64,000 nucleotides of DNA from JADKIH01 sp031385005 (lineage in GTDB: Bacteria; Bacteroidota; Bacteroidia; AKYH767-A; 2013-40CM-41-45). This document shows, in pieces, positions 1 to 9,229 of this stretch. A model generated the notes under the pieces. The model searched no databases, was not told where the DNA came from, and saw only the letters and a list, made by a program, of their open reading frames with translations. The stretch lies in the NCBI GenBank assembly GCA_031385005.1, contig JANNBB010000011.1:124001-188000 (forward strand), read 5' to 3'. Every line of letters starts with the position of its first letter. The first letter of the stretch is position 1. The position numbers and the translations under genes were made by a program.

Positions 1-802
1 TGAAGCAAACAAAGGAAAAGTATTTGGCTTTCATCGATCCATGGACACTTTTGGGGCAGTACTCGGCCCGCTTTCCGCTTTATTTTATTTGTATTTTTTT
101 CCGGAAGATTATACGACCTTGTTTTACATTGCTTTTATTCCCGGATTAGTCGCTGTATTAACTTCCTTATTCCTGGAAAAGAAAAAAGCTGCTGTCACAA
201 GTGAAAGGAAAGCAACTTCTTTTTTTTCATTTATTAAATACTGGAAAAATAGTCCTGTTAATTACCGCAAAGTCGTCATCGGTCTGTTGATGTTTACGTT
301 GTTTAATAGCTCGGATCTTTTTCTTTTACTAAAGGCCAAACAATCAGGATTGAGTGACACTTGGGTAATCGGAGTCTACATATTTTACAATCTTGTTTAT
401 GCTTTATTTGCTTTTCCAATTGGAATTTTGGCTGATAAGATTGGTTTAAAAAAAATACTGATAAGCGGATTGATGATATTTGCAATCGTTTATTTTGGCA
501 TGTCTCTCAATACGAATATTTATATGTTTTTCGCTTTGTTTTTTCTTTATGGAATTTATGCAGCCGCAACGGAGGGTATTTCAAAAGCCTGGATCAGCAA
601 CATCACCGATCGAAAAGATACGGCGACAGCAATAGGTACATATTCTGGATTTCAGAGTATCTGTACTATGTTAGCCAGTTCCATAGCCGGTTTGATATGG
701 TTTAAGTTTGGGGCTTCCGCTACTTTTATTGTAACGGCTACAATGACCATCCTATCGATCATTTATTTTATTTCAATTCCTTCACCTAAAAAAAATACAT
801 AG
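1..802 (+). CDS. MFS transporter, C-terminal part (cut by window edge)
   Basis: The reading frame is open from base 2, so the gene starts outside the window. About 267 C-terminal residues are visible, roughly two thirds of a usual 400-residue MFS protein. The first visible residues contain the phrase GKVFGFHRSMDTFGAVLGP, typical of the loop and helix near TM4-5 of drug/sugar-type MFS carriers. A second loop, FPIGILADKIGLKKIL, matches the MFS loop that follows the first helices of each half. Eight or so hydrophobic helices are visible. The gene sits 10 bp upstream of a carboxymuconolactone decarboxylase-like gene in the same direction and may be cotranscribed with it. The substrate cannot be inferred. 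Confidence 0.8.
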   Translation, partial: EANKGKVFGFHRSMDTFGAVLGPLSALFYLYFFPEDYTTLFYIAFIPGLVAVLTSLFLEKKKAAVTSERKATSFFSFIKYWKNSPVNYRKVVIGLLMFTLFNSSDLFLLLKAKQSGLSDTWVIGVYIFYNLVYALFAFPIGILADKIGLKKILISGLMIFAIVYFGMSLNTNIYMFFALFFLYGIYAAATEGISKAWISNITDRKDTATAIGTYSGFQSICTMLASSIAGLIWFKFGASATFIVTATMTILSIIYFISIPSPKKNT

Positions 803-848
803 ATTTATGTAGGTGAAAACAATTAGTTACTTATCAAATAATCAATCT

Positions 849-1448
849 ATGAAGCAGCCATTAATAAATCCACAATCATCCATCGATGATATCGAATTGC
901 AAAAACTCATTATATTTTATAATGAGACATTGGGATTTTGTCCGAATAGTGTAAAGACCATGCATATCCGGCCGAAGATTGCTACTGCTTTTATCGAGCT
1001 CAATAAGGCTGTTATGGAAAATAAAGGAAGAGTTACAAGTGCACTTAAAAGACTAATTGGATTCATTAGTAGTTTTAATGCCGGTTGTAACTATTGCCAG
1101 GCACATACGATACGAGCAGCAGAACGTTATGATGCTCAACAGGAACAACTGGAAAACGTCTGGGACTATAAGACGCATTCTTCTTTCTCAGCAGCAGAAA
1201 GGGCGGCACTGGATTTAGCAGTTGCTGCAACGGCAATACCGAATGCTGTCAATGATGATTTAGCAGAGAACATGAGGAAATACTGGAACGACGGTGAAAT
1301 AGTCGAAATAATGGGAGTAGTTGCTCTTTTTGGTTTCCTAAACCGATGGAACGATTCTATTGGCACGGAAATTGAAATAGGCGCGCAAGAATCAGGAATA
1401 AAATATTTATCGAAAAAGGGATGGACTACAGGCAAACACACGTATTAA
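849..1448 (+). CDS. Carboxymuconolactone decarboxylase / AhpD-like family protein
   Basis: A 199-residue helical protein with the AhpD-like core: Cys-X-X-Cys followed by His (CNYCQAHT), preceded by GFISSFNAG. In this family the cysteine pair acts as a thiol redox centre in peroxidase-type enzymes, while other members are decarboxylases, so the exact reaction is unknown. I chose the ATG at 849. A GTG at 813 would add 12 residues, but the residues after 849 already look like a normal family start. It follows the MFS gene closely. The cysteine motif is seen directly; a peroxide or thiol-stress role is inference. Confidence 0.75.
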   Translation: MKQPLINPQSSIDDIELQKLIIFYNETLGFCPNSVKTMHIRPKIATAFIELNKAVMENKGRVTSALKRLIGFISSFNAGCNYCQAHTIRAAERYDAQQEQLENVWDYKTHSSFSAAERAALDLAVAATAIPNAVNDDLAENMRKYWNDGEIVEIMGVVALFGFLNRWNDSIGTEIEIGAQESGIKYLSKKGWTTGKHTY

Positions 1449-1683
1449 GTATACTAGTTAAATTTATTACTTTTTTTAATCGCGCCTTTTTTTTCGGTTC
1501 AAATGATTTCCTCAACAACTTCGAATTAACTTGCAGGCCGGTTTTGAAGAATGAAAAAGCCCGGTTATCTTTTACAAGTAGTTCAATAAAATAATCACCT
1601 GAAGAATCATTCTCGGTAATAAAATTCTAAACAATCATAATTAATTTTTAATAACCTATCTAAAACAAAAAACAAAACAGAAT

Positions 1684-2250
1684 ATGAAAAAAATAGTAAC
1701 ATTTGCTTGCGCTATTTTAGTAGCAACTGCAGGAGTATTCGCTCAAAATCGTGTGAATCAGGATCCGAAACAGGTAATTATCAATGAAGGAGCAAAGGAC
1801 ACAAAAGAAAATGGAGTTAAAACTCCGACAACACCTTCTACACCTGTACCGTCAACCAAAACTCCAACCGGAGGTGATGTAAAAACCGGAACGGGAACAA
1901 ATGACGTCAAAGATCTTCCCGTAAAAGATATGGGAAGTAAAACTCCAACCAAAGCACCCACAGATGTTAAAGGAAATGAAGGAGATAAAGATGATGTTAA
2001 AGGTGGAAATAATGAAGGCCCTAAAAGCAAAGATGACAAACATTTAAATGCTGAAGAGCACTCAAAGGGTCATGCATACAGTGGTCAGGGAAAAGGCGGA
2101 GATAAAAACATAGTCGATCCTGACAAAAAGGATAAGAAAGATAAGAAAGCAAAAAAGCCGAAGAAAGACAAAAAGCATAAAGAAGATAAAGATCACCATG
2201 AGCATGATAAACATGATAATCATGAGCATGAGAAAAAAGGTAAGAACTAA
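1684..2250 (+). CDS. Secreted low-complexity Lys/His-rich protein
   Basis: A 188-residue protein that I do not assign to a family. It opens with a clear signal peptide (MKKIVTFACAILVATAGVFA, then Q). The middle is rich in Thr, Pro, Gly and Asp with repeated KTPT-like words. The last 60 residues are almost entirely Lys, Asp, Glu and His, with runs such as DHHEHDKHDNHEHEKK. The mature protein is probably disordered and located in the periplasm or outside the cell. The His/Asp/Glu tail could bind divalent metal, but composition is the only evidence. It is flanked by a non-coding stretch upstream and a strong terminator downstream, so it is probably transcribed alone. Confidence 0.7.
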   Translation: MKKIVTFACAILVATAGVFAQNRVNQDPKQVIINEGAKDTKENGVKTPTTPSTPVPSTKTPTGGDVKTGTGTNDVKDLPVKDMGSKTPTKAPTDVKGNEGDKDDVKGGNNEGPKSKDDKHLNAEEHSKGHAYSGQGKGGDKNIVDPDKKDKKDKKAKKPKKDKKHKEDKDHHEHDKHDNHEHEKKGKN

Positions 2251-2282
2251 TTAGCCGAAATCATTTTCATTCGTAAATATGA

Positions 2283-2314
2283 AATGCCTCGCAATGTTGC
2301 GGGGCATTTTTTTT
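2283..2314 (+). terminator. Rho-independent terminator
   Basis: A 12-bp stem (AATGCCTCGCAA pairing with TTGCGGGGCATT, one G-T pair) with a two-base loop, followed by a run of eight T. It lies 33 bp after the Lys/His-rich gene. The converging gene at 2361-3185 ends just beyond it. Confidence 0.85.
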
Positions 2315-2360
2315 CGATGATAATATTGGAAAAAAAAGTTCAACCTAACGGACATTTTGC

Positions 2361-3185
2361 TTAATGAACAAACCCAATCAAAACACCACCACTAATAGTA
2401 ATAGGAATTTTCTTTCCGAAAAAAACATGGGAATATCCATAGGTAAAATCGCCAATGGTTTTAATTTCAACGGAGTCTTTTTGGTAGGAATACTGTTGGT
2501 AGGCATATCCGATGGCGCCGAAATAATCGACAACAAAAAAATTATTGATTACGTTTTGTCTGCCAAAGACCAGGTTGAAAGCATAGTTTGTATAGGAAAT
2601 TTCTTTGTGGTTTTCGTCGCGTTTAAATTTTCCGAAAATGAATTCAGGTTTGTAATAGCTTCCTTTTAATGGTTGAATATAGGTAAGTCCTTTCATCATG
2701 CTCGTTCCCCATTTCACAAACTTGAGTCCGCCTTTCACGAAAAAACCTTCTGAATGTTTAAGGGACGTATTTACGTTGGTGCCAATCAACGCACCTTTTA
2801 CTTCCAGATTTAAACCAAGACGAAGACGTATTTCGTATCCAATGGTATAATGATTTAACAAAGCTGAAAACACATCTACTTTGAAAGCATGAAAGCGCTC
2901 CTTGATCATCATATCAGACGAAATCTCATAAGGATTATAAACGATGGTTAGTTTAGATCCATTCTCATAAATAATTTGTTTAACCTGATTTTTGTGAATC
3001 TTCTGAACAACTCCTTCGCGATCATTTGGGTATCTGAAAAAAATGTTTTCTGCGTCGAATTCGAGTACCTTAGCTCTGATTGAATCGTTATTGGATTTAA
3101 CGATAATATCCTGAGCAGAAACGGAATGAGCCGTCAACAGCATAAAAGCAATCAGAAAAAGCCGGAAACAGGTATGTTTTTTCAT
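2361..3185 (-). CDS. Exported protein of unknown function
   Basis: A 274-residue protein with an N-terminal signal peptide ending in SVSAQ. The next 70 residues (DIIVKSNNDSIRAKVLEF... then KNQVKQIIYENGSK) follow a pattern common in Bacteroidota exported proteins, where a short beta domain with a 'D-I-hydrophobic-x-D-x-I-x-x-K-V' opening precedes a variable C-terminal part. The C-terminal 170 residues alternate hydrophobic and polar residues with many Tyr and Phe, as in a small outer-membrane beta-barrel, and end on FVH. It stands alone, converging on the Lys/His-rich gene. Function is unknown. Confidence 0.65.
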   Translation of the reverse strand: MKKHTCFRLFLIAFMLLTAHSVSAQDIIVKSNNDSIRAKVLEFDAENIFFRYPNDREGVVQKIHKNQVKQIIYENGSKLTIVYNPYEISSDMMIKERFHAFKVDVFSALLNHYTIGYEIRLRLGLNLEVKGALIGTNVNTSLKHSEGFFVKGGLKFVKWGTSMMKGLTYIQPLKGSYYKPEFIFGKFKRDENHKEISYTNYAFNLVFGRQNVINNFFVVDYFGAIGYAYQQYSYQKDSVEIKTIGDFTYGYSHVFFGKKIPITISGGVLIGFVH

Positions 3186-3358
3186 CTTCTCGGTCAGAGA
3201 AATCGTTTTTAAAAATATTTCTGCAATATATCATTTCAGTTTATTTGACAGAAGGGTATTTTGGCAAAAAAATAATAATAATTAACGAAAACAGACAAAT
3301 TTCGAATGTAGACTACGATTAACTGTTTTTCAAGTCATGATAGGAGTGATTATGAAAA

Positions 3359-4024
3359 CTACTTTTGACAACAATCTGCACCAACCATAGCAAATCCGCG
3401 ATAAATAAGCAAGGCGCCAACAACAAGTGCCATGTATGGAGCCGCTTTGTTTACCATGCGATTAAATCGTAATCCGAAAATATTTCCTGCCAAAGAAAAA
3501 CTCAACATCATCGGTAGTGTTCCCAGTCCGAAAAGAGCCATGTAGGCCGAGCTACTCAAAAAATTGCCTGTTGAAAGTGCTGCGGCTAATGCGAGATAAA
3601 CAAATCCACAAGGTAAAAGTCCGTTTACTAATCCGATCGAGAAAAGGGTAAAGGTTGATTTTTTACCAAATAAATTTCGAAATAGAGACTTTATTTTATT
3701 GGTGTAGCGCGCTAAGTAAGCGTGTGAATAGATTAGACGTGGCTTGAAAAACGAAATGGTTGCGATAATAAGTATAAATATGCCGGAAAAGATGGACAAC
3801 GATTTTTGAAATCCTGCTATAGCTATTCTGTGTCCGATTAGTCCGACTAACAGTCCAAGTGTAGCATAGGTAAAAATTCTCCCTGCATTGTAGGTGAGGA
3901 GATGGATGATAATACTTGTTTTGGATTTTTTATTAACCGGTAAAGCCAGCGCAATGGGACCGCACATTCCTGCACAATGAAAACTACCGAAGAGTCCAAC
4001 AAGTATGGCCGAATAAATCAACAT
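3359..4024 (-). CDS. SafE/TauE-like membrane protein of the cbb3 locus
   Basis: A 221-residue integral membrane protein with about six helices. Near the N terminus it has GSFHCAGMCGPIALALP, the signature of the COG2836 type of 'sulfite exporter TauE/SafE' proteins; a second conserved segment is GLLPCGFVYLALAAAL. This subtype is regularly found at the end of cco gene clusters and is thought to take part in copper handling or cytochrome oxidase maturation rather than sulfite export. The conserved Cys and His residues would suit metal or thiol chemistry. It starts 6 bp after the ccoH gene, so it is the last gene of the cbb3 operon. Confidence 0.8.
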   Translation of the reverse strand: MLIYSAILVGLFGSFHCAGMCGPIALALPVNKKSKTSIIIHLLTYNAGRIFTYATLGLLVGLIGHRIAIAGFQKSLSIFSGIFILIIATISFFKPRLIYSHAYLARYTNKIKSLFRNLFGKKSTFTLFSIGLVNGLLPCGFVYLALAAALSTGNFLSSSAYMALFGLGTLPMMLSFSLAGNIFGLRFNRMVNKAAPYMALVVGALLIYRGFAMVGADCCQK

Positions 4025-4030
4025 TGCTAT

Positions 4031-4483
4031 TTAATTTGTAACTAGAATTTTTGTTTCCTTAAAATATGAAGCAGCATTTACATTCCAATCTACTTTAACA
4101 TTCCACCAACCTGAAGCCAGAGAATTTGCTGTTACATGCTGGGAGTTGTCCTTATTAACATTTATTGGTTTTTCAAAATCGAGTGAAGCATTATCCGGTT
4201 TATAAAATGTAATAGTCCCGCTGATATTTGTACTTTCGATAGTGCCCGGGTATTGAAACGTCACAAGTTGTTTTTTTTGATCATAAGCAATGTGCATGTC
4301 TTCACTCAGAGCCAGCGTCTGGCTCTCTTTATCTATTTGACTTTGATATTTCAGCTCTTTTTCATAGTAGTTGTTGCTTACTAAATCAATTCTTTGTTTT
4401 GTGCACTGATATACTAAAGCGGACATTCCTGCCATAAATAGCAGAAGGACAACAAGAATACCATGGCCGAAATTAAATTTCAT
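4031..4483 (-). CDS. ccoH: FixH/CcoH family protein
   Basis: A 150-residue protein with one N-terminal membrane helix (GHGILVVLLLFMAGMSALVY) and a periplasmic beta domain. The segment VSNNYYEKELKYQSQIDKE is the usual FixH hallmark. FixH/CcoH proteins are needed for assembly or stability of cbb3 oxidase, alongside CcoG, CcoI and CcoS. It lies between ccoG and the SafE-like gene with 15 and 6 bp spacings, which supports the assignment. Confidence 0.85.
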   Translation of the reverse strand: MKFNFGHGILVVLLLFMAGMSALVYQCTKQRIDLVSNNYYEKELKYQSQIDKESQTLALSEDMHIAYDQKKQLVTFQYPGTIESTNISGTITFYKPDNASLDFEKPINVNKDNSQHVTANSLASGWWNVKVDWNVNAASYFKETKILVTN

Positions 4484-4498
4484 TTGAGTTTTTCTTTT

Positions 4499-5911
4499 TT
4501 AATTAATATTTACCGGTCCCATGAAATTGGTTTTCACTTCGTCTATTACAATTCCGTTTGATATTATTTCAAGTTGCAGAGGCGTTTTTGTGGCACGTAT
4601 TATTTTACCATCCAGGATCACAAAGAATTCAGCTTCAACCATTGATTGTGGGTTTAGGAAATTTACTTCGTTGCCAATAAATTTAATTTGTCCTTCCGGA
4701 GATTTTAGTTTTAATGTAACCGGTATTTTATTAAATGTTTTATTTACAACCTGAATATTGTATAAATTACCTACTAAGCTACCATCGAATTTTTGATAAA
4801 GCATTCCCGGTGTACGCAATATTGTAGTTTCGACATCGCTTCTGAATGCAAGTAGGGTAGTTACGGTAGTTAGCAATATGAAAAGCACAACAGAATAGCC
4901 AATTATTCTGGGAGTAAATCTGAATTTGGTTTTACCTGCAATCATGTTTTCGCTGGTAATGCGTACAAGTCCTCTTTTGAAGCCGACATGATCCATTACA
5001 TCGTCACAGGCATCAATGCAAGCTGTGCAATTTACACATTCCAATTGTGTACCATTTCTGATGTCAATTCCGGTTGGACAAACATGCACGCATTGTTTAC
5101 AGTCAATGCAATCGCCAAGTTCCCGGTTTTCATTTTTATGTATTTTCCCTCTTGGCTCACCGCGTTTGTAGTCATATCCTACTACCAATGAATCCCGATC
5201 GAGCAGTACTCCTTGCAACCTTCCATATGGACAAACCACAATGCATGCCTGTTCCCGAAATCGGGTATAAACAAGAAAGAAAACAAAAGTGAAAAAGACT
5301 AAAGCAATAAACCCCATAGGATGAGCGAATGGTCCATCTGTTACAAGTAATTTTAATTGATCAAGACTGATTATATAGGCAAGAAATGTATTGGCTATTA
5401 AAAACGATAATAAAAAGAAGATAAAATATTTGGTAGATTTCTTTATTATTTTCTCTGTTGTCCAGGCAGACGAATCTAGGTTTTTCTGATGTGTGTAATC
5501 ACCTTCAATCCAATATTCAATCTTCCTGAAAACCATTTCCATAAAAATAGTTTGAGGGCATGCCCAGCCACACCAAACTCTTCCGAAGATTACTGTAAAC
5601 AAAATAATGAAAACGATAAAGGTTAGCATGGCCAGAACAAACAAAAAGAAATCCTGAGGCCAGAAAGGTATACCGAAGAGGATAAATTTTCTTTCAATGA
5701 TATTGAAGAGCATAAACGGATAGCCGTTCACTTTTACAAAAGGCCAACCGAATAACATTACCAGGAAAAAGAGACTCAAGATAGTCCGTGCGCGGAAATA
5801 CCTTCCGGATGGTTTTTTAGGATAGATCCAGGCACGTTTCCCTTCTTTATTGATCGTTGAGATGCTATCTCTAAACGATTCCCCTGCATTGTTTTGTAAT
5901 ACCGGTTCCAT
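4499..5911 (-). CDS. ccoG: cbb3 oxidase accessory protein CcoG (FixG/RdxA-like)
   Basis: A polyferredoxin-type membrane protein of about 470 residues. The N-terminal half has several membrane helices and the CGWACPQTIFMEM motif. Next comes CIVVCPYGR, then a double cluster-binding ferredoxin segment with CIDCKQCVHVCP and CVNCTACIDAC. The C-terminal 120 residues form a periplasmic Ig-like domain. CcoG has been linked to Cu(II) reduction for cbb3 oxidase assembly. I place the start at 5911 (MEPVLQNNAG), because the longer frame from 5965 would overlap ccoP by about 30 bases and adds a non-family sequence. It lies in the cco operon between ccoP and ccoH. Confidence 0.92.
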   Translation of the reverse strand: MEPVLQNNAGESFRDSISTINKEGKRAWIYPKKPSGRYFRARTILSLFFLVMLFGWPFVKVNGYPFMLFNIIERKFILFGIPFWPQDFFLFVLAMLTFIVFIILFTVIFGRVWCGWACPQTIFMEMVFRKIEYWIEGDYTHQKNLDSSAWTTEKIIKKSTKYFIFFLLSFLIANTFLAYIISLDQLKLLVTDGPFAHPMGFIALVFFTFVFFLVYTRFREQACIVVCPYGRLQGVLLDRDSLVVGYDYKRGEPRGKIHKNENRELGDCIDCKQCVHVCPTGIDIRNGTQLECVNCTACIDACDDVMDHVGFKRGLVRITSENMIAGKTKFRFTPRIIGYSVVLFILLTTVTTLLAFRSDVETTILRTPGMLYQKFDGSLVGNLYNIQVVNKTFNKIPVTLKLKSPEGQIKFIGNEVNFLNPQSMVEAEFFVILDGKIIRATKTPLQLEIISNGIVIDEVKTNFMGPVNIN

Positions 5912-5933
5912 ACGAATGAACTCAATTAAACTT

Positions 5934-6887
5934 TTAACTCTTTTTAAGTGTATCTGTTTTAGCAAATTCGACCGAATCTGTTTTCACTTCCTCGACCCAT
6001 TTTTCACCTTGTGCCTCTTTAGCACCTTCAGGATTCGTTCCATGAAGTGTTAAAATAAAACTAGCAACTTGCTGAATTTGTTTAGGAGTGAGTTGTGATT
6101 TCCAGGAAATCATACCTTTTGCAGGAACGCCTTCGGTAATTGTATGAAAAACATTTTTTATTCCGCCGCCATTCAGCCAGAAATCGTCTGTCAGGTTTGG
6201 ACCAACATTTCCTTGACCTGCATTACCGTGACAGGTCACACAAAGTTTTTCAAAGGTTTGTTTTCCACTTCCTATTAAGCCGGCATCTGTTAAGTAAGTT
6301 ACATTTTCGAAAGTAATATTGTCTGCAGAATTTTTCATTCGCTCTTCGCGTTCTTTTTTTGCATTGTCCATTTCTTCCTGGTACTCTGCCAGACTAAGTT
6401 TAGCGGTACCTGCTACATGGAAACTAAGAAGGTATACTACAGCGAAGGCAATGGTAAAGTAGAACCCCCATATCCACCAAGGTGGGAGTCTGTTATCGAG
6501 TTCACGAATACCATCGTAATTATGATCAAGCATTACATCCGCTTCTTGTTCAATCGGGACAGATCGCGTAAGTCCTTTCATAACTTTGCTCCAAAGCGAT
6601 TCTTTCTTTACTTCGTCAACTTGCGGAATAACCTCTTCTTCCATCTTCTTTTTTCCGTAAAGAGCTTCGACTGTTTCATATAGAGAGTACAGCGAAAGGC
6701 AAACGATGAGAAGAACAAAGAATCCCAATAAAACCAACGGGTCTTCAAAATAATGCGGAAATTTTACAGCGAACGATTGAGGGTCAATTGCTACCGAAGT
6801 GTTTACTGCGGTTTGAGCGAATACGGACTCCATTGAAATAAATTGTATTGCAAAAAAAATGAATAGTGATATTTTCTTAAGCTTCAT
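5934..6887 (-). CDS. ccoP: cbb3-type cytochrome c oxidase subunit III (CcoP), single haem
   Basis: A 317-residue protein. The first 25 residues look like a signal peptide, followed by a membrane helix (DPLVLLGFFVLLIVCLSLY). A linker leads to the CcoP hallmark YDGIRELDNRLPPWWIWGFYFTI and the second helix. The C-terminal domain is one c-type cytochrome with CVTCHG at about residue 220 and a distal Met in the following loop region. Proteobacterial CcoP has two haem c sites; only one CXXCH is present here, as is usual in Bacteroidota. The subunit passes electrons towards CcoO/CcoN. It follows ccoQ by 11 bp. Confidence 0.93.
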   Translation of the reverse strand: MKLKKISLFIFFAIQFISMESVFAQTAVNTSVAIDPQSFAVKFPHYFEDPLVLLGFFVLLIVCLSLYSLYETVEALYGKKKMEEEVIPQVDEVKKESLWSKVMKGLTRSVPIEQEADVMLDHNYDGIRELDNRLPPWWIWGFYFTIAFAVVYLLSFHVAGTAKLSLAEYQEEMDNAKKEREERMKNSADNITFENVTYLTDAGLIGSGKQTFEKLCVTCHGNAGQGNVGPNLTDDFWLNGGGIKNVFHTITEGVPAKGMISWKSQLTPKQIQQVASFILTLHGTNPEGAKEAQGEKWVEEVKTDSVEFAKTDTLKKS

Positions 6888-6898
6888 ATTAGAAGGTT

Positions 6899-7081
6899 TT
6901 ATGATTTCTGTATGGATTCATCTTCATTGTTAAAGGGAATTTTACTCATTGCCTCCATCGTTGTTTTGTTGGCACGAATGAGCCAGACAGACATGGCGAT
7001 AAAGAATGTTACAAATACGATTAACAGGAATACAGGATAAACTTCAATACCGTTTATTCCTTCGAAATATTTTTTAAACAT
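6899..7081 (-). CDS. ccoQ: cbb3 oxidase small subunit CcoQ
   Basis: A 60-residue single-helix protein (YPVFLLIVFVTFFIAMSVWLI) followed by a short charged tail, placed exactly between ccoNO and ccoP. Size, topology and position match CcoQ, which stabilises the cbb3 complex. Sequence conservation in this family is low, so position carries most of the weight. Confidence 0.85.
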   Translation of the reverse strand: MFKKYFEGINGIEVYPVFLLIVFVTFFIAMSVWLIRANKTTMEAMSKIPFNNEDESIQKS

Positions 7082-7099
7082 GGCAGTGGTATTTTTAAA

Positions 7100-9229
7100 T
7101 TATCTTTCTAATGTTGCTTTTGCTTTTATATCGATTCCCAGTTTTTGGAGGTATGCAATGACTGCCACAATTTCTTTGTTTGGTTGAACAACAATTCCTT
7201 CCTTTTTCAGATTTTCGGAAATCTTATTGGCTTGTTTAACCAAGTCGTCATTGGCGACTTGGTCGTATTCATTTGGATAAGGGACTCCTAGTTTTTGCAT
7301 CACACGAATTTTGGCAGGAGTGGTACTGATATCTAGATTTTTTTCGATGAGAAATTCATATGCCGGCATGATAGAGCCCGGACTCATAGTTGTAGGATCC
7401 AGCATGTGGTTGTAGTGCCAGGAGTCAGGATATTTCCCTCCTTCACGGGCTAAATCCGGTCCCGTTCGTTTACTTCCCCATTGAAATGGATGGTCGTAAA
7501 CAAATTCACCCGCTTTTGAATATTCACCGTAACGTTCGGTTTCACTTCGGAAAGGACGAATCATTTGTGAGTGACAGGTATAACATCCTTCGCGTATATA
7601 AATGTCGCGTCCTTGTAGTTCCAGCGGTGAATAAGGTTTTACACTTGCAATCGTTGGGATGTTTGACTTAATAGTGAGCATTGGAATTATTTCTACCATT
7701 CCTCCAATTAAAATCATGACCAGACTAAGTAAAAGCATTTGTACGGGTTTTCTTTCGATCCAACGGTGCCAGTGTGCTTTACCTGCATGTTCAGCAGTGT
7801 AAACTTTTTCCAACGCTGCGGCTTCAGCCGGTTCATCTGCAATTAATTTTCCGGACTTAATAGTTTTGATAAGGTTATAAGCCATTACGCAGGCTCCGGT
7901 TAGAAAGAGAAATCCTCCAAAGGCACGTAGTTTATACATAGGAATGATTTGCACAACTGTCTCCAGGAAGTTTGGATATTTCAGAATACCATCAGCAGTA
8001 AATTCTTTCCACATGAGACTTTGCGTAAAGCCGGCCCAGTACAAGGGTACTGCATAAAATAAAATTCCCAATGTGGCAATCCAGAAATGAAAGCCGGCAA
8101 GTTTTTTTGACCAGAGTGGGGTATTGAATATTCGTGGTATGAGCCAATACAATACGCCGAATGTCAACATGCCATTCCATCCGAGTCCGCCAACGTGAAC
8201 GTGAGCGATTGTCCAATCTGTAAAATGAGAAATTGAGTTCACATACTTTATGGAAAGCAAAGGACCTTCAAAAGTTGCCATTCCATAAGCAGTTATGGCA
8301 ACAACCATAAATTTGAGAACGACATCTTCACGAACTTTATCCCATGCTCCACGAAGAGTAAGAAGTCCGTTAATCATACCACCCCAAGATGGAGCGATGA
8401 GCATAATAGAGAAAACAACTCCGAGAGATTGCGCCCAATCAGGCAAAGCAGTATAAAGTAAATGATGCGGACCTGCCCAGATGTAAAGGAAAATGAGTGC
8501 CCAGAAATGTATGATAGATAATTTATATGAATACACCGGACGATTGGCTGCTTTGGGAATGAAGTAATACATCAAACCCAGATACGGTGTTGTTAAAAAA
8601 AACGCAACGGCATTGTGTCCATACCACCATTGAACCAGTGCATCCTGAACTCCGGCATAGATCGGATAACTTTTAACGATACTTACGGGTAATTCGATGG
8701 AGTTAACGATATGTAAAACTGCAACGGTTACGACAGTGGCTATATAGAACCAGATTGCTACATAGAGATGGCGTTCGCGACGTTTAATTATGGTTCCAAA
8801 CATGTTGATGCCGAAGATTACCCAGATTATAGCGATCAGAATATCGATTGGCCATTCCAGTTCTGCATACTCTTTACCGGATGTAATTCCGAGAGGTAAA
8901 GTGACTGCTGCAAGAACGATGATTAATTGCCATCCCCAGAAGTGTACTTTGCTAAGCATGTCGCTGAACATTCTTGCTTTACATAATCGCTGCAGCGAAT
9001 AATACAAACCCATGAAAATACCATTTCCGACAAAAGCGAAAATAACAGCATTCGTGTGTAATGGTCGTATCCTGCCAAAAGTTACGTATGGGCCAATGTT
9101 GTAAGCAGGATCCGTAAGTTGAAGTGCAGCGATAAGTCCTACAAGCATACCAACAATTCCCCAAAGAATGGTGGCGAATGCGAAATTTTTTACGATTCGA
9201 TTATCGTAACTGAATTTTTCAATGATCAT
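7100..9229 (-). CDS. ccoN: cbb3 oxidase CcoN-CcoO fusion (subunits I and II)
   Basis: A 709-residue fusion. Residues 1 to about 480 are the haem-copper oxidase subunit I, with twelve or so helices and the expected metal-ligand histidines (VGNGIFMGLYYSLQR early, WWYGHNAVAFFLTTPYLG and HHLLYTALPDW in the middle, HVHVGGLGWNG later). Near residue 500 a new membrane helix begins the CcoO part, which carries CYTCHSQMIRPF with its first Cys at residue 549 and a later Met ligand region (PGSIMPAYEFL). The enzyme is the high-affinity, proton-pumping terminal oxidase used at low oxygen. The gene overlaps ccoS by 4 bp (ATGA), a tight translational coupling. A fused CcoNO is known from Bacteroidota. Confidence 0.95.
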   Translation of the reverse strand: MIIEKFSYDNRIVKNFAFATILWGIVGMLVGLIAALQLTDPAYNIGPYVTFGRIRPLHTNAVIFAFVGNGIFMGLYYSLQRLCKARMFSDMLSKVHFWGWQLIIVLAAVTLPLGITSGKEYAELEWPIDILIAIIWVIFGINMFGTIIKRRERHLYVAIWFYIATVVTVAVLHIVNSIELPVSIVKSYPIYAGVQDALVQWWYGHNAVAFFLTTPYLGLMYYFIPKAANRPVYSYKLSIIHFWALIFLYIWAGPHHLLYTALPDWAQSLGVVFSIMLIAPSWGGMINGLLTLRGAWDKVREDVVLKFMVVAITAYGMATFEGPLLSIKYVNSISHFTDWTIAHVHVGGLGWNGMLTFGVLYWLIPRIFNTPLWSKKLAGFHFWIATLGILFYAVPLYWAGFTQSLMWKEFTADGILKYPNFLETVVQIIPMYKLRAFGGFLFLTGACVMAYNLIKTIKSGKLIADEPAEAAALEKVYTAEHAGKAHWHRWIERKPVQMLLLSLVMILIGGMVEIIPMLTIKSNIPTIASVKPYSPLELQGRDIYIREGCYTCHSQMIRPFRSETERYGEYSKAGEFVYDHPFQWGSKRTGPDLAREGGKYPDSWHYNHMLDPTTMSPGSIMPAYEFLIEKNLDISTTPAKIRVMQKLGVPYPNEYDQVANDDLVKQANKISENLKKEGIVVQPNKEIVAVIAYLQKLGIDIKAKATLER

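Noticed and set aside
1758..2043. Long reverse-strand frames opposite the Lys/His-rich gene
   Set aside because: They arise from the biased, repeat-like codon composition of the real gene, which has a signal peptide, and they have no start or family features.
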